DNA of 64,000 nt from Theropithecus gelada. Lineage: Eukaryota > Chordata > Mammalia > Primates > Cercopithecidae. A model generated the notes under the pieces. That model was not told where the DNA came from. It saw nothing but the letters and a program-made list of their open reading frames with translations, and made no database searches. Of this stretch, positions 11,281-22,391 are shown piece by piece. Position numbers and translations under genes: made by a program. Each line of letters opens with the position of its first letter. The stretch's first letter is position 1. Location: contig NC_037673.1 of assembly GCF_003255815.1 (NCBI RefSeq), forward strand, positions 8,102,070 to 8,166,069, read 5' to 3'.

Positions 11281-14200
11281 ATTACTTTTGTATTTAATAT
11301 CACAGAATCCCATTAAGTGTTTATCTTTCAAGTTATATTCTATTCCAAATTGTGTCAGCTATTTGCATACATTTAGTAAACAGAGGGACTGTCTATATTT
11401 TTAAGGTCTGTGAAAAAAATAATATGGATGTATAGTTATTAACATATCCAACTTTGACACTTTTTAACATTCCAAATTTAGTAATAAGCCATCCAAAATC
11501 ATGGTGGGAGGGTTGGTAGGGGAAGTAAATCATGGAGCACACTACAGTGAATAAACACTAATTTCATCTTTATTGAACAGTGAAGATATGCATTTCCTTA
11601 AGTTCTTTCCACAGATTTCTCCAATTCCTGAGATTTGAGTACTCCTAAAACCCATTTAATCTTAACACCACAAAGTTCTAAATAGAAGAGAGATTAATAA
11701 AATTACAAGGAACAACTGTGTTCTTATTTCCAAGAATTTCTAAGAGTTAGGCTTTGATGCTCATGGTCAACATGCACTTCCACTGAGGCACCTTATTTAA
11801 GCCATGAATGGATGCCACTCCCACCCCCACTTCATGGTCTTTTTTTTTATTGCTTTGTCTTATTTCCATATGCTGTAATCAGCCTTCTGCATCAAATCAT
11901 TGTTGATTAACACAATAGTGACTTCCTCTCAACAGTTAACACAAAACCTTTAAGGGTAGAGAAGAGCCAGAGCTTACAAGTGCAGCACAACTTTATTTTA
12001 AATATTTATTTAATTTATAAATTATCCTATAATGACACAGAAATCTGTATTCAGAGTCGCTGCATAACTGTGACCCTTTTTTTTTTCTAGATTATTTAAG
12101 CTCTCTGTCTGGAGTTGAAGAAAACTACATCTTAGGCTAAACTCTACTGCAGACTAAGTAGTATTAGAGCAATGAGCCCTCAGCCACAGTGTGTGACGAT
12201 ACAATCAAGAAGCCTTATTCTGTTCTATTTCAAGATGAAGAACTTAACGTATCAAAGTAAAATACAACTGCGTTGTTATTACCACTTTTTCACAAAGCAA
12301 AATCTACCATAATTCATATCCTTTTTGATTAGATGCAATTAAGATTTTAAAAAAGAAAAAAGACAAAAATGTCTGCCCCTTTACTGGAAGCCATCTATCA
12401 CAGAACAATCACTTAATTGCATTTATATGGTTAGTACGGACGAGATGGCAACACACAGTGAGTGAGGATCAATGGCACTCACTATCACATATTGACAACT
12501 GGTCAACAAACAAAGCTGAAGTGGCTCTTTTGGTGTCCAGGCATTATCCTTCTACATTGACCTGACAAGCTCCCCATAACTCTCCATGGGCAGAGCCCAG
12601 AGAAACAGCAACATGTGAGGGGAAGGCAGAGGAAGTGGAGTCAGGAAAAGAATAATCACAGAGTCAGAAGAAGAGGCAGAAGAGACGGGGTTCTTTCTAT
12701 AAGGCAAGTAAGGAAAAGATTCTCAGAATACACAAATGGCACATATAACTTTAGTGTTATCTTTATAGAGAGGAACAGAGCCACCATTTGCATAGAAGAC
12801 ACAGTCATTTATAGGACTCCAGTCATTGACATTCCAAAGGAGTTACCATTTGCCATTGTGCCTTCTTCTCTAAGAAGACCTTCCAACAAATTGCCAAAAT
12901 ATCTGCACAATCAGGGCCCAGATGATTTGCTTGGCCCTGGTTGGATTTCCAGCAAGAGAGACACATAGATGCAGCAAGAAAGCTGACCCAGAATGTGTCT
13001 GGGGAGGCTGTTGCCCACTGGGGGGTGGCAGCAGGGAAACGTCACAGGAACAGCAAGATGCGGGTTAGCTGCACCAGCAACAAGGCTCTAATTCACTTTA
13101 GAGTTTATATAACAGTGAAAAGTAATATAAACCAACTTTTTCCATGGCCATTGGCAAATTTTCTCCAATTTATGTTTGTTCAAGTCAAATCAAAGTGTGA
13201 GAAAGTACGTTTATTTCTAAACCTGGTTTCTTTTTCTAAATTCCAAGCCTGATATTCCAAACTGATTCTTGCAAAAGATGACATCCAACTCAAAATTCAT
13301 TAAGATGGCTATAATAGCTAAAATGGAAAAATCTAAAAATTAGTTAAAACATGAAACTTGTTTATAGAAGTGATGAAGTTAGAATTGTCAAACAGGTCTA
13401 AACAAACTTAAATGCTATCTCAGAATCCAGCTTCCCACAAAACTTTTTAGGGGTCTGCCCTGAGTTACCACATAGGATTTGGGGCAAGGCTTCCTGTAGG
13501 ATTGTTCATATCCGTGGTTGTTTTCTGCAGGAAGGTAACTCTTCCCACTGCAAACACCCCCTCCCTTTGAGTTAAGAAACAAACTGACTAGTGAGAAATG
13601 GAAATTGCAGTAGCATTCTATGTAGGGCATCTTCATCCATAATCCCTGCCTGATTTGAATTCCAGCCTGTGGTTTGAATTAGCAACACCTTGACATCGTG
13701 CTACATAATTTCAATTTGTAAATAGTCAAGGATTTAAAATTAACACACAAACAAGCTCTGGAAGAATCCACTGCAACCCTGAGTATGATCAGACTGTCTG
13801 GAGTGCTTCCTGCTGCTAAGCCCGGGAGCTTCTCACTATAGTGCTCAGGAGGACAGCAGTCCAGTCATGAGACCATTCAAAACGAACTCTGTAACCAAGC
13901 TTCTAGATGGTTGCATTATATAAAAAGCAACTGATATTGACTCTAATTTTATGTAGAAGTGTCTAATTTATGTAAGATCTTCTGTTTGACTAGATTCACA
14001 TTCTGTTCACATATATTGTTTGGAATAAGAATCTTCGCATGTAGTACCACCTGTACAGGAATATTTTCAATAGTGTGAGAAAATAAGTGCATTGAAACAA
14101 GTGCTCTGTTCTTAGAAATAAATGCTCCATTCTTCATAAATAGAAAGAGTCAACTCTTCTAAAATTAATGAATTCCAATTTCATGAGAAATCATCAGAAA

Positions 14201-14699
14201 CCTCCAAAACCAAGTCATTACAAACATCATGGACATGCACATTGCCTTCTCATGCCTACTGTTATGGAAAGAGTCAGAAGCCTATGAATGTCAGAAATCT
14301 TACTGAGTTGAAGTTCTGCAGCGACTCATTCAGGCCTGCTCAGGAGCAGCCCCGACCTCCAATACCATCTCTCCTCACTCCCCAGCCTATTTAGGTATTG
14401 ATGAAGACATCCACCGCCTCCTAGAATTACAAGGATATGGTTCTAATCTCTGTCGCATTAGCCTAAACATTTGTGATGACAAAATGGGAACACTTGTGGA
14501 AAGGCCTAGTTTATTCACTCTGCAAACCTGTTCCACGCCAGGCACTCTGGGGGACATTCAACATAAAAATGATAGAAAAGAGATAGAACTCCTGCCTGCA
14601 GAAGTGAGCAAGATAGACAAGGAAATGATAATTCCTTTTCTCCTCTTAAAACAAACAAAAAGCAAACAAAAATTTCTTGCTCAACCTCCCACGCCCTCC
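11281..14699. other. Long intergenic stretch, no gene confirmed
   Basis: Mostly AT-rich and apparently single-copy. The longest frames (12615-12968, 117 codons; 12941-13252, 103 codons) have basic, low-information N-termini and no recognisable domain or splice context. I do not call them genes. Confidence 0.5.
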
Positions 14700-15235
14700 A
14701 GATGTGGCATCCATCCTCCACATCACTTACTTGAATCACTTTTGGAGGAGCTGCTCCTAACAGCTGTGTCCACCTGACTTTGACCCACGTCCCTCCTCCT
14801 CCTCCCACAGGCTGTCCCTGAGAGGCAGCTGTGGCCTCTATCTGCCTCATCCAGTGTTCACGTCTGTCCTCCTCTTACTTGACTGCTCAGTGGCACTGCC
14901 CTCAGCTGGCTAGTCCCACATCTAGTGTGTTGGCCACTTCCCTCATGGATGCAGGGCTGACCCCTCCTGCTCAGTCTGCACTCAGCTTAATCATCACCTC
15001 CTGGCAGAGACTGATGCTGATCAGTGAGTACAGGAGCCTGCCTGGCACCTGCAGCCACGTCTGTCTCTGCTTCCACTATGTCTGTTCGTCATCAATTTTC
15101 TGGCATCTCACTGGCTGGTCTGTTTATTATCTGCTGTCCCCACTAGAATGTAAGCCCCAAGAGGCCAGGAGATGCCTGCATGCTCACCAGTTTACTCCCC
15201 AGTGCTTCAAATGAACTCCACAAATAGTAAAGTTT
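14700..15235 (+). mobile_element. L2 LINE 3' region, diverged
   Basis: C/T-rich text leads to 'ccccactagaatgtaagccc' and then 'ccagtgcttcaaatgaa', the order found at the L2 3' end in sense orientation. The left boundary is vague. The 127-codon ORF at 14831-15214 lies inside this LINE relic and is not a gene. Confidence 0.55.
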
Positions 15236-16111
15236 CAGTAGATGGCAGCAACTTTATGAACAGAACAAACAAAGTAATAAATGTACAACTACAACGTGAG
15301 TTTTTTCAAAGAAACATACCATTAGGATAAAAATGATTTTCTTTTTTTTCTGAGAAAGTGTCAATTAAACTGAAATGGAAGAGTGAATGGGTTATTTGCT
15401 GCAGAAAGAACTGGTGGGAATAGGGAGGGTGTGGATGCAATCCCAGGCCAAGGGAGACCGATGTGAGAGGACTGAAGACAGGAAATGCTGGACAACTGTG
15501 CAAAATTGAAAGGGCGTCCCTGAAGCCAGTCTTCAGTATCCTCAGCATATGAGTGAGTAACAAAGAAAAGGTGGAACTCCCCTGCCACACTCTGGAAATT
15601 GAACAGGTCTAAATGTCATAACTTGATGAGCCCTGTCCCCTAGATTTTCCATAAAACATTCTGTTATTTGTGCTTAAGGGATAAGTTGATTCCATGGACC
15701 ATGTTACAAAAAAAATTGTCTTTGAACCAATCAGAAATTGCCATGATGATTACAGGATTTTTTTTTTTTTTACATCACAATATCATCCAACAAAGTGTTG
15801 TATTGTCTTAAATTACCTAAACTAAATGGTTTTGCTGGGAAATGGCTATTTTGAAAAGTTAAGAAACAACAGTGAGGGCACAAAGTATTGTCTTTCCAAT
15901 CAACGTATGACCAAAGTATGAAAAAAGATAAAAATTCAAACTGGAAACAAGATGCATAGAAGACAACAAAGATGAGCGAGCATTATGGGTTTTGCTGGTT
16001 GCAAGGAGAGGTGGCAGATGAAAAGCTTAAAATTGAAATTGCTCATTTAGAATCTAAAGCCCCAAGTCAAAAGATGGTAGAAAACTCCTCAGATGAGGGC
16101 AGAACTCCTAC
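15236..16111. other. Intronic-looking or intergenic DNA
   Basis: No repeat was recognised except a T-run at about 15759-15770. Overlapping minus ORFs at 15306-15590 have no motif. This is the side where, on the minus strand, a following semaphorin exon would be expected, and I do not see one. Confidence 0.45.
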
Positions 16112-16316
16112 CTGTGGCCAAACAGATCGTGTGGACAAGCATGTCTCTGCTCTGCACAGTATCAATGGCCAGATGGGAAAAGTGACTATTGTCTTTCATG
16201 AAGGAGGGCACGGCGGTCACTGGCTGCACCACCTCATGCATCAGAATGAACCTCTGAACATCCTGCAAGTCCCTCTTCATCAGATTAATGTCCAGGCTCT
16301 GGTCCATGGTGCTGCA
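16112..16316 (-). pseudogene. Isolated semaphorin-5-like (SEMA5A-like) Sema-domain exon
   Basis: Read on the minus strand, a 205-bp exon is bounded by a pyrimidine-rich acceptor ending 'cccttgcag' and a donor 'CACAG|GTAGGA'. It has no stop in the splice-implied frame. It starts in phase 0 with a Cys codon and ends in phase 1 (68 codons plus one base). The frame contains 'RFILMHEVVQPVTAVPSFM' and 'NSHFSHLAIDTVQSRDMLVH', which closely resemble, without matching, the SEMA5A Sema-domain segment as I remember it. Semaphorin-5 proteins are membrane guidance cues with a Sema domain and thrombospondin repeats. No neighbouring Sema, PSI or thrombospondin exon was noticed on either side. The splice sites rule against a processed copy. 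An exon-scale genomic duplication that has drifted is the best reading; an undescribed transcribed paralogue is possible. The 133-codon plus-strand frame over it is its antisense shadow. Confidence 0.7.
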
Positions 16317-16868
16317 CTGCAAGGGAAGACAGGCCGTGTTACTGGAACCGGATACCTGGACACCCACCGCTGACTGTGGCCACCCCTGCTAGAGGAGGGT
16401 GACTTGGAAACTGAATAAGCCACAATGTGTAATTGAAGTGTGCAAACATGTTTGCTTCTCCATTTTTCTTGAAGTTCCCATCCTAGCATTTCTCCCATTT
16501 TAGAGTTGACCTTATCTTTAAGGACTTTCTCAGCTCCATCATAAAGACAGATGATCAAAAGTGAAAAAAAAAAAAACAACATAGAGTGGATGTTATTGCT
16601 GACTTTGATTTAAACAGCATATACATAGAGACTCCTCAACATATTTTAAGTCACTTGGGAGCTATTTGTCTAAGTGCATATTATTATATCTTTTTGATAA
16701 ATCAGGTACCCAAATTGAAAAATGCAGCTAGAACATAACACAGATTTATGACTTTCCTTGTTAAAGGAATGGGCCTATAAGGCCATGAAAAGAAAATTAT
16801 GCTCATTTCCTCTAGAGTGCATATAATACTGTAATATCGTTCACATGGGCAATAAAGAGTCTATACTG
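16317..16868. other. Intergenic or former intron; no gene seen
   Basis: Contains an A-run at 16564-16575 and otherwise apparently single-copy AT-rich DNA. The first part supplies the pyrimidine tract (on the minus strand) of the semaphorin-like exon acceptor. Confidence 0.45.
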
Positions 16869-17256
16869 GCTTCTTAGTCCATTTGTACTGTTATAACAGA
16901 ATACCTTAGCCTGAGTAATTTATAAAGAACAGAAATTTATTTCTCATAGTCCTGGAGGCTGAGAAGTCCAAGATCAATTTGCCAGCCCATTGAGTGCCTG
17001 GTGAAGGCTACTCTCTTCTTCCAAGATGGTACCCTGTTGCTGCATCCTCCAGAGGGAACAAATGCAATGTCCTCACATGATAGAGGCAGGAAGGCAAGCC
17101 AGCCAATGGCTCTCTGAAGTCTCTTTTATAAGGGCCTTTGTCCCAATCATGATGGAGAAGCCTTCATGGCCTAATTGCCTCTTAAATGCCCCACCTGTTA
17201 ATTTCTTCACATTAGCAACACCTGAATTTTGGGGCGGGCACATTCAAACCATAACA
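16869..17256 (-). mobile_element. MST-type MaLR LTR, antisense
   Basis: It begins 'cttagtccatttgtactg', continues through 'atttatttctcatagtcctg' and 'gctgcatcctccagaggg', and ends 'cacattcaaaccataac'. This is the reverse complement of an MST-family LTR of the ERVL-MaLR group. It is a solo element and diverged. Confidence 0.8.
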
Positions 17257-17904
17257 CTTGATGTATTGCCTTAATTTGTTATTTGTATATTAGAATACAT
17301 AATACACCTAATTGAAGAATAAACTTCCTAGAAATCAGAGCAACATCATTCCAAATTTTGCACATTAAGTATGAGGGAAGGAGAGACGAGAGGAGAAAAG
17401 AAGGAGAAAAAAGAGAAATAAAGAGAAAGATATTTAAGTACAGCAAAAGCATGAATAAGAAAGTGGCATCTATAAAGAAAAGAAAACCTGACCACTGCCG
17501 AGAATCTAATTCAGAGCTACATTGCAGAGGCTGGCAGTGTATTGATGTATTCTGTCAAGGAAGAACCAAAAATGCATAGGGAGAAAACAAACGTTAAGCT
17601 TTCCTAGAGCAGAGAACTGAATCAGGAAACCATAATCCTTTTAAAATTTATTTTCATTAACTTAAAATCCTGGTACAAGTAATGGCTGATTCTCATCAGA
17701 GTTTCTTATAAATTGGTTTGATAGAAATGAATTTTCTAGTTCATAACAACATGAAACTACAATTTATAATATGGCATTGTAATACTTGGTTGTATTATTT
17801 TGAAAAAAAACACCATATTGAGCTATGACTGGCATTCAAAAAAGCTGTACAAATTTCACATGTACAAATTGATGAGTTTGGAGGTAAATACACTTCCATA
17901 AAAC
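17257..17904. other. Intergenic with GA-rich low-complexity tract
   Basis: A purine-rich tract lies at about 17372-17445. The 73-codon ORF at 17358-17579 covers it and is a low-complexity artefact. The last 30 bases (17872-17904) recur upstream of the partial LTR copy at 30905. Confidence 0.5.
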
Positions 17905-18354
17905 TGTGAATGGAAAATGTGTTGGACCCCCAAAATCACTAAGGAAAAATCAACCTGGAAACTGCTTAGGGCAAACCTGCTTCACATTCTATTCTAAGTC
18001 ATCCCTCTGCTCGCTGAGATAGATGCACATCTAATTGCCTCCTTTGGAAAGGCTAATCAGAAACTCAAAAGAATGGAACCATTTGTCTGTCACCTATCTG
18101 TGACCTGGAAGCTCCCTCCTGATTTAATCTTCCTGCCTTTGCTTCAAGTTGTCCTGCCTTTCCAGAATGAACCAATGTACTTTTTACATATATTTATTGA
18201 TGTCTTATGTCTCCCTAAAGTATATAAAACCATGTTGTGACCTCGGGCGGATACTTCAGGACTCCCTGAGGCTGTGTCAGGGGCGCATCCTCAACCTTGG
18301 CAAAATAAACTTTCTAAATTAACTGAGACCTGTCTCAGATTTTCTGTGTTCACA
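17905..18354 (+). mobile_element. Solo ERV1-type LTR with perfect 4-bp target duplication
   Basis: A 450-bp unit opens with 'TGTGAATGGAAAATG' and closes with 'CTGTGTTCACA'. It is flanked by an exact 4-bp repeat 'aaac' at 17901-17904 and 18355-18358. It carries a TATA-like 'tataaaa' at 18223-18229 and an 'aataaa' signal at 18304, so U3, R and U5 order is visible. No internal retroviral sequence is attached. I do not assign the Repbase subfamily. Related copies lie at 30905-31112 (sense, partial) and 51637-52350 (antisense, inside a Tigger). Confidence 0.82.
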
Positions 18355-18532
18355 AAACCATCACCATGATCTGTGTCAAACCTCTCCATTGTCACCAAAA
18401 GTTTTCTCTCACCTTCGAATTCATTATTATCATTACTATTTTTTGTGATAAGAGCACTTAACATAAGATCCACCCTCTTAGTGATCAGCCAGAACTGGGT
18501 ACAGGATGGTACCTCATGAATCCTCCTTACCT
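18355..18532. other. Host flank, possible old LINE 3' UTR
   Basis: 'aaaccatcaccatgatctg' and 'gataagagcacttaacataa' resemble the 3' UTR of older LINE-1/HAL1-type elements, into which the preceding LTR inserted. The right part (from about 18490) still pairs weakly with the inverted arm at 28421-28465. Confidence 0.4.
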
Positions 18533-18736
18533 GACCTGTGAGATGCCACGGAAAGGTTGTGACATCAAGTCAGGTATTGAACCAGGTATGTAAACTCTAT
18601 TCAACTCCAACATTCTCTAATTCTTCAGATTTTTAAATGTCATTTTATAGCATGTGGAACATTTTTATCTCATGCTACACAAATACCATTTACTTTAAAA
18701 GAGTGTCAAGAGGAAATATAATTTATTTCGTCAATC
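18533..18736 (+). repeat. Left arm of a large imperfect inverted repeat
   Basis: Read forwards, this segment matches the reverse complement of 28221-28420. Both contain, in order, 'cctgtgRgatgccaYRgaaa', 'gttgtgacaYYaaRtcagg', 'tattgaacc', 'acattctctaattct', and 'atgctacac' with 'ctttt/ctttaaa' text (R and Y mark differences). Similarity is roughly three quarters by eye with small indels. The arms bracket the HERV-H. The unit may be two oppositely oriented copies of an old repeat; I cannot name it. Confidence 0.65.
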
Positions 18737-19252
18737 CTCATAAATTTGTAATTGGGACAGACACCTACAACAAAAGACAGATTAAAAAGACAAAAACAAG
18801 CTAATTAATGTGTGCTAATTAATGCCATGCATGAGAAACTTCAATTAAAGGTAATAGAAAACAATGGCTTAGTACTTAGGCTTATATAGCACCTTCAGCA
18901 AACAACAGTGAATTTGTAGAGAAATAACAGGACAAAGGAAAGCAATTTTAGACCTCCAAGCATGGCAAACTGTGCAAAGAGAATATAGGAATAAACTAAA
19001 AGGTAAGCTATGTTTGAAGACACCTCTGGGGTCTTCTCTGGGTTGATAAGTCTCTGGTGGTTAATGTTTGTTCTCCCTGGTAGAGATGGGGCAGAATAGT
19101 TTTTGTCTTCGCAAATTTATGTTCTACTTTTAGGCAAATAGAGGAAAGGAAAAGAGTTTTACTATATCTTTCTTCTTAATTGTCTTCAGCTCAACAATCC
19201 CTCATATTTTGAGGAGCTATATTCTGGTGTCCCACAATATGTACCTCTAACC
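18737..19252. other. Unassigned sequence between inverted arm and HERV-H flank
   Basis: This roughly 500-bp stretch has no counterpart in the right arm, where the sequence matching 18736 continues almost directly to that matching 19247. That suggests an insertion here. 'caatccctcatattttgagg' near its right end has the look of a LINE or LTR, but no family is assigned. Confidence 0.35.
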
Positions 19253-19396
19253 TGTTATAAAATCAAACATTTTTAAAGCATAGTGCAGTTAAAAATATTA
19301 AGTTTTTATAATAGGTTTTATGAAATAATTTAAATCATAGTATATTAAAAATACTTGGCTTTATATCAAACTTCATAATAAAATTTTAAATTATAG
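19253..19396 (+). repeat. AT-rich imperfect direct repeat (about three units), HERV-H target site
   Basis: The motif 'tttaaa' plus 'catag' plus 'taaaaatactt'-like text recurs at about 19274, 19331 and 19386, the third unit being interrupted by the HERV-H. Its continuation is at 28188 ('catagcatacttaaatact'). The last five bases before the LTR ('tatag', 19392-19396) and the first five after it ('catag', 28188-28192) form the target duplication with one mismatch. Confidence 0.55.
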
Positions 19397-19823
19397 TATC
19401 AGGCCTCTGAGCCCAAGCCTGTATGTATACATGCAGATGGCCTGAGGCAACCAAAAAGTACAAAAGAATTGAAACAGCCAGCTCTTGTCTTAACTGATTG
19501 ACCAACCTTATGACATTCCATTATGACTTGTTCCTGCCCTGCCCCAACTGATTCATCGGTCGACCTCGTGATATTCTTCTTCTGTACAATGAGTCTTACA
19601 ATCTCCCCACCATGCACCTTGTGACCCCCTCCTCTGCTGACAATAGATAACCACCTTTAACTGTAACTTTCCACTGCTTACCCCAGTCCTATAAAACTGC
19701 CCCACCCCTACCTGCCTTTGCTGACTCTTTTTGGACTCAGCCCACTTGCACCCAAGTGAAATAAACAGCTTTGTTGCTCACACAAAGCCTGTTGATGGTT
19801 TCTTCACACGGACTTGCTTGACA
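19397..19823 (+). repeat. HERV-H 5' LTR (LTR7-type)
   Basis: It starts 'tatcaggcctctgagcc' (the expected TG is mutated to TA) and ends 'ttgaca'. It has a TATA box 'tataaaa' at 19690, the 'gactcagcccacttgcaccc' segment typical of LTR7, and 'aataaa' at 19760, giving U3-R-U5 order. Differences from the 3' LTR include an extra 'cactgctta' near 19672-19680. The subtype within the LTR7 group is not settled by eye. Confidence 0.9.
19690..19696 (+). promoter_or_regulatory. TATA box of the 5' LTR
   Basis: 'tataaaa' lies about 70 bases upstream of the 'aataaa' polyadenylation hexamer at 19760, the usual core-promoter layout of HERV-H LTRs. Activity cannot be judged from sequence. Confidence 0.6.
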
Positions 19824-19825
19824 TT

Positions 19826-19843
19826 TGGTGCCATGACTTGGAT
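19826..19843 (+). promoter_or_regulatory. Primer-binding site, tRNA-His type
   Basis: 'tggtgccatgacttggat' begins two bases after the LTR end. It matches the 3' end of tRNA-His in the way that gives HERV-H its name, with two apparent changes. The leader 'ggacctcccttgggagatca' follows. Confidence 0.85.
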
Positions 19844-20500
19844 CAGGGGACCTCCCTTGGGAGATCAATCCCCTGTCCTCTTGCTCTTTGCTCAATGAGA
19901 TAATCCACTTATGACCTTGGGTCCTCAGACTGGCCCAAGAAACACCTCACCAATTTTAAATTAGGTAAGTGGCCTCTTTTCACTCTCTTCTCCAACCTCT
20001 CTCACTATCCCTCAACCTCTTTCTCCTTTCAATTTTGGTGCCACCCTTCAATCTCTCCCTTCCCTTAATTTCAGTTCCTTTCCTTTTCTGGTAGAGAGAG
20101 AGGAGATGAGTTTTATCTGTGAACCCAAAACTCTGGTGCTGGTCACAGACTTGAGAAGACAGTCTTCCGTTGGTGTTTAATCACTGCAGGGACGCCTGCC
20201 TTCATCCTCCACCTTGGTGGCAAGTACCACCCCCCCCATGTCTCTACCCCTCTTTTCTCTGAACTTACCTTTTTACTAAGGGCATCCTTCCGCCCTCCAT
20301 TCCTCCTTCCACCCCCTTAGCCTGTGTTCTTAAAAACTTGAAACCTCTTCAACTCTCACCTGATCTAAAATCTAAGCATCTTATTTTTTCTGCAACACTG
20401 CTTGGCCCTAATACCAACTTGTTAATGGTTCTAAATGGCCAGAAAATGGCACTTTTGATTTCTCCATCCTACAAGATCTAGATAATTTTTGTCAAAAAAA

Positions 20501-21836
20501 ATGGGCAAATCATCTGAGGTGCTTGACATCCAGGCATTCTTTTACACATTGGTCTCTCCCTAGTCTTTGCTGCCAATGCAACTCGCCCCAAATCTTCCTT
20601 CTTTCCATCCAACCAGTCCCTTCAGTCCCAACCCCAAGTGCCACTGAGTCTTCTGAATCCTCCTTTTCTGAAGGCCCCTCTGACTTCTCTCCCCCTCCCC
20701 AGGCCACTCCTCGGTAGGTTGAATCAAGTCCCAATTCTTCCTCAGCCTCCGCTCTCCTACCCTCTAACCCTTCTGTCACCTCCCCTCCCCACACCAGTCC
20801 AGCTTACAATTTTGTTCTGCAGCAAATACTCCCCAAACTGCCCAACAATTTCCCCTTCAAGAGGTGGCTGGAGCTGAGAGCATCATCAGAGTGCATGTAC
20901 CATTTTCTCTATCAGACTTTTCCCAAATTAATCAACACTTAGGCCCCTTCTCATCAGACCCCACTAAATATATACAGAAATTCCAGTATTTAACCCAGTC
21001 CTACAATTTAACATACAGTGACTTAAATGTCATCCTAACTTCTACCCTTTCCCCAGATGAGCAGGATAGAGTTTAACTACCCTAGCCCAATCTCACGCTC
21101 ACCCACCAGCATCATGAGCCAGACCTTCAGCAAGGCATCAGGGGAGTTCCCTGAGAAGATCCCAGATAGGAATACCAGACAGGCTCCCCTGGTATAGTTA
21201 AGTGACATGACACAATTTCCTGCCTAGTTGAAGGGCTTAAAAAGGCAGCTTACAAAGCTGTTAATTATGACAAACTTAAAGAAACTTCCAAGGTAAAGAC
21301 GAAAACCCAGCCCAGTTCATGGCTCATTTGGCAGCAAGCCTGAGACAATTTACCGCCCTAGACCCAGAAGGGCCAGAAGGCCGTCTTATTCTCAATATGC
21401 ATTTTATTACCCAATCTGCTGCCAACATTACAAAAAGCTCCAAAAATTAGATTCTGGCCCTCAAACCCCACAACAGGAATTAATTAACCTTGCCTTCAAG
21501 GTGCATAATAATAGAGAAATGGCCACCAAGTGGCAATATATTTCTGAGTTGCAGTTATGTGCCTCCACTTTGAAAGAAACCCCAGCCACATCTCCAGCAC
21601 ACAAGAACTTGAAAATGCCTAAACCACAGCAGCCAGGTGTTCCTCCAGGACCTCCTCCCCCAGGATCTTGCTTCAAGTGCTGGAAATCTGGCCACTGGAC
21701 CAAGGAATGCCTGCAGCCTGGGATTCCTCCTAAGCCATGTCCCATCTGTGTGGATCCTACCAGAAATTGGACTGTCCAAGTCACCCGGCAGCCATTCTCA
21801 GAGCCCCTGGAACCCTGTCCCAAGGCTCTCTGATTG
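20501..21836 (+). pseudogene. HERV-H gag remnant (matrix, capsid, nucleocapsid)
   Basis: A start codon at 20501 opens a matrix-like frame that stops after about 20 codons. A capsid-like piece is open from 20864 to a stop at 21074-21076, and further pieces follow in shifted frames. The last part (21501-21833) is open for 110 codons and contains an intact zinc knuckle of C-x2-C-x4-H-x4-C form at 21669-21710 ('CFKCWKSGHWTKEC'), the nucleic-acid-binding motif of nucleocapsid. A second knuckle is recognisable at its 'CPIC' but lacks the later ligands. Gag would form the virion core; here it cannot be made as one protein. Confidence 0.85.
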
Positions 21837-21839
21837 ACT

Positions 21840-22240
21840 TCTTCCCAGATCTTCTCAGCTTAGTGGCTGAAGACTGATGCTGCCTGATTGCCTCAGAAAC
21901 CTCCTGGACCATCACAGACACTTGGGGTAACTGTTACAGTGGAGAGTAAGTCCGTCCCCTTCTTAATCAATATGGAGGCTACCCACTCCACATTACCTTC
22001 TTTTCAAGGGACTGTTTCCTTGCCTCCATACTGTTGTGGGTATTGACAGTCAGGCTTCTAAAGCCCTTAAACTTCCCAAAACTCAATTGTCAACTTGGAC
22101 AATATTCTTTTATGCACTTCTTTTTAGTTATCCCCAGCTGCCGAGCTCCCTTATTAGGCTGAGACATATTAACCAAATTATCTGCTTCCCTGACTATTCC
22201 TGGATTACAGCCACATCTCATTGGTGCCCTTCTTCCCAAA
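21840..22240 (+). pseudogene. HERV-H protease remnant with lost catalytic Asp
   Basis: The frame reads '...PFLINMEATHSTLPSFQG', recognisable as the retroviral aspartic protease active-site segment, but the catalytic Asp position is Asn (codon 21969-21971) and the next two residues are also altered. A stop follows at the 'gggtattgacag' segment. The downstream part runs into the 160-bp tandem duplication. No active protease can come from this copy. Confidence 0.75.
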
Positions 22241-22391
22241 ACTCAATTGTCATCTTGGACAATATTCTTTTATGCACTTCTTTTTAGTTATCCCCAGCTG
22301 CCCAGCTCCCTTATTAGGCTGAGACATTTTAACCAAATTATCTGCTTCCCTGACTATTCCCGGATTACAGCCACATCTCATCACTGCCCTT
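22072..22391 (+). repeat. 160-bp tandem duplication inside pro/pol
   Basis: Two head-to-tail units, 22072-22231 and 22232-22391, begin 'cttcccaaaactcaattgtc' and 'cttcccaaaactcaattgtc', and a third partial start ('cttcccaac') follows at 22392. The units differ at only a few bases (for example 'gccgagctccc' against 'gcccagctccc'). The 160-bp length is not a multiple of three, so the duplication shifts the frame. Confidence 0.9.

Noticed and set aside
12615..12968. 117-codon ORF as a gene
   Set aside because: Low-complexity basic start, no domain, no promoter or splice context.
15972..16373. Plus-strand 133-codon ORF as a novel gene
   Set aside because: It is antisense to the semaphorin-5-like exon, whose splice sites and family similarity are on the minus strand.
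16112..16563. Processed (retrotransposed) pseudogene ending in the A-run at 16564
   Set aside because: The conserved exon is on the opposite strand from the A-run and is bounded by intronic splice signals.
20510..20794. Minus-strand 94-codon Glu/Gly-rich ORF
   Set aside because: Antisense of the C/T-rich HERV-H gag region.
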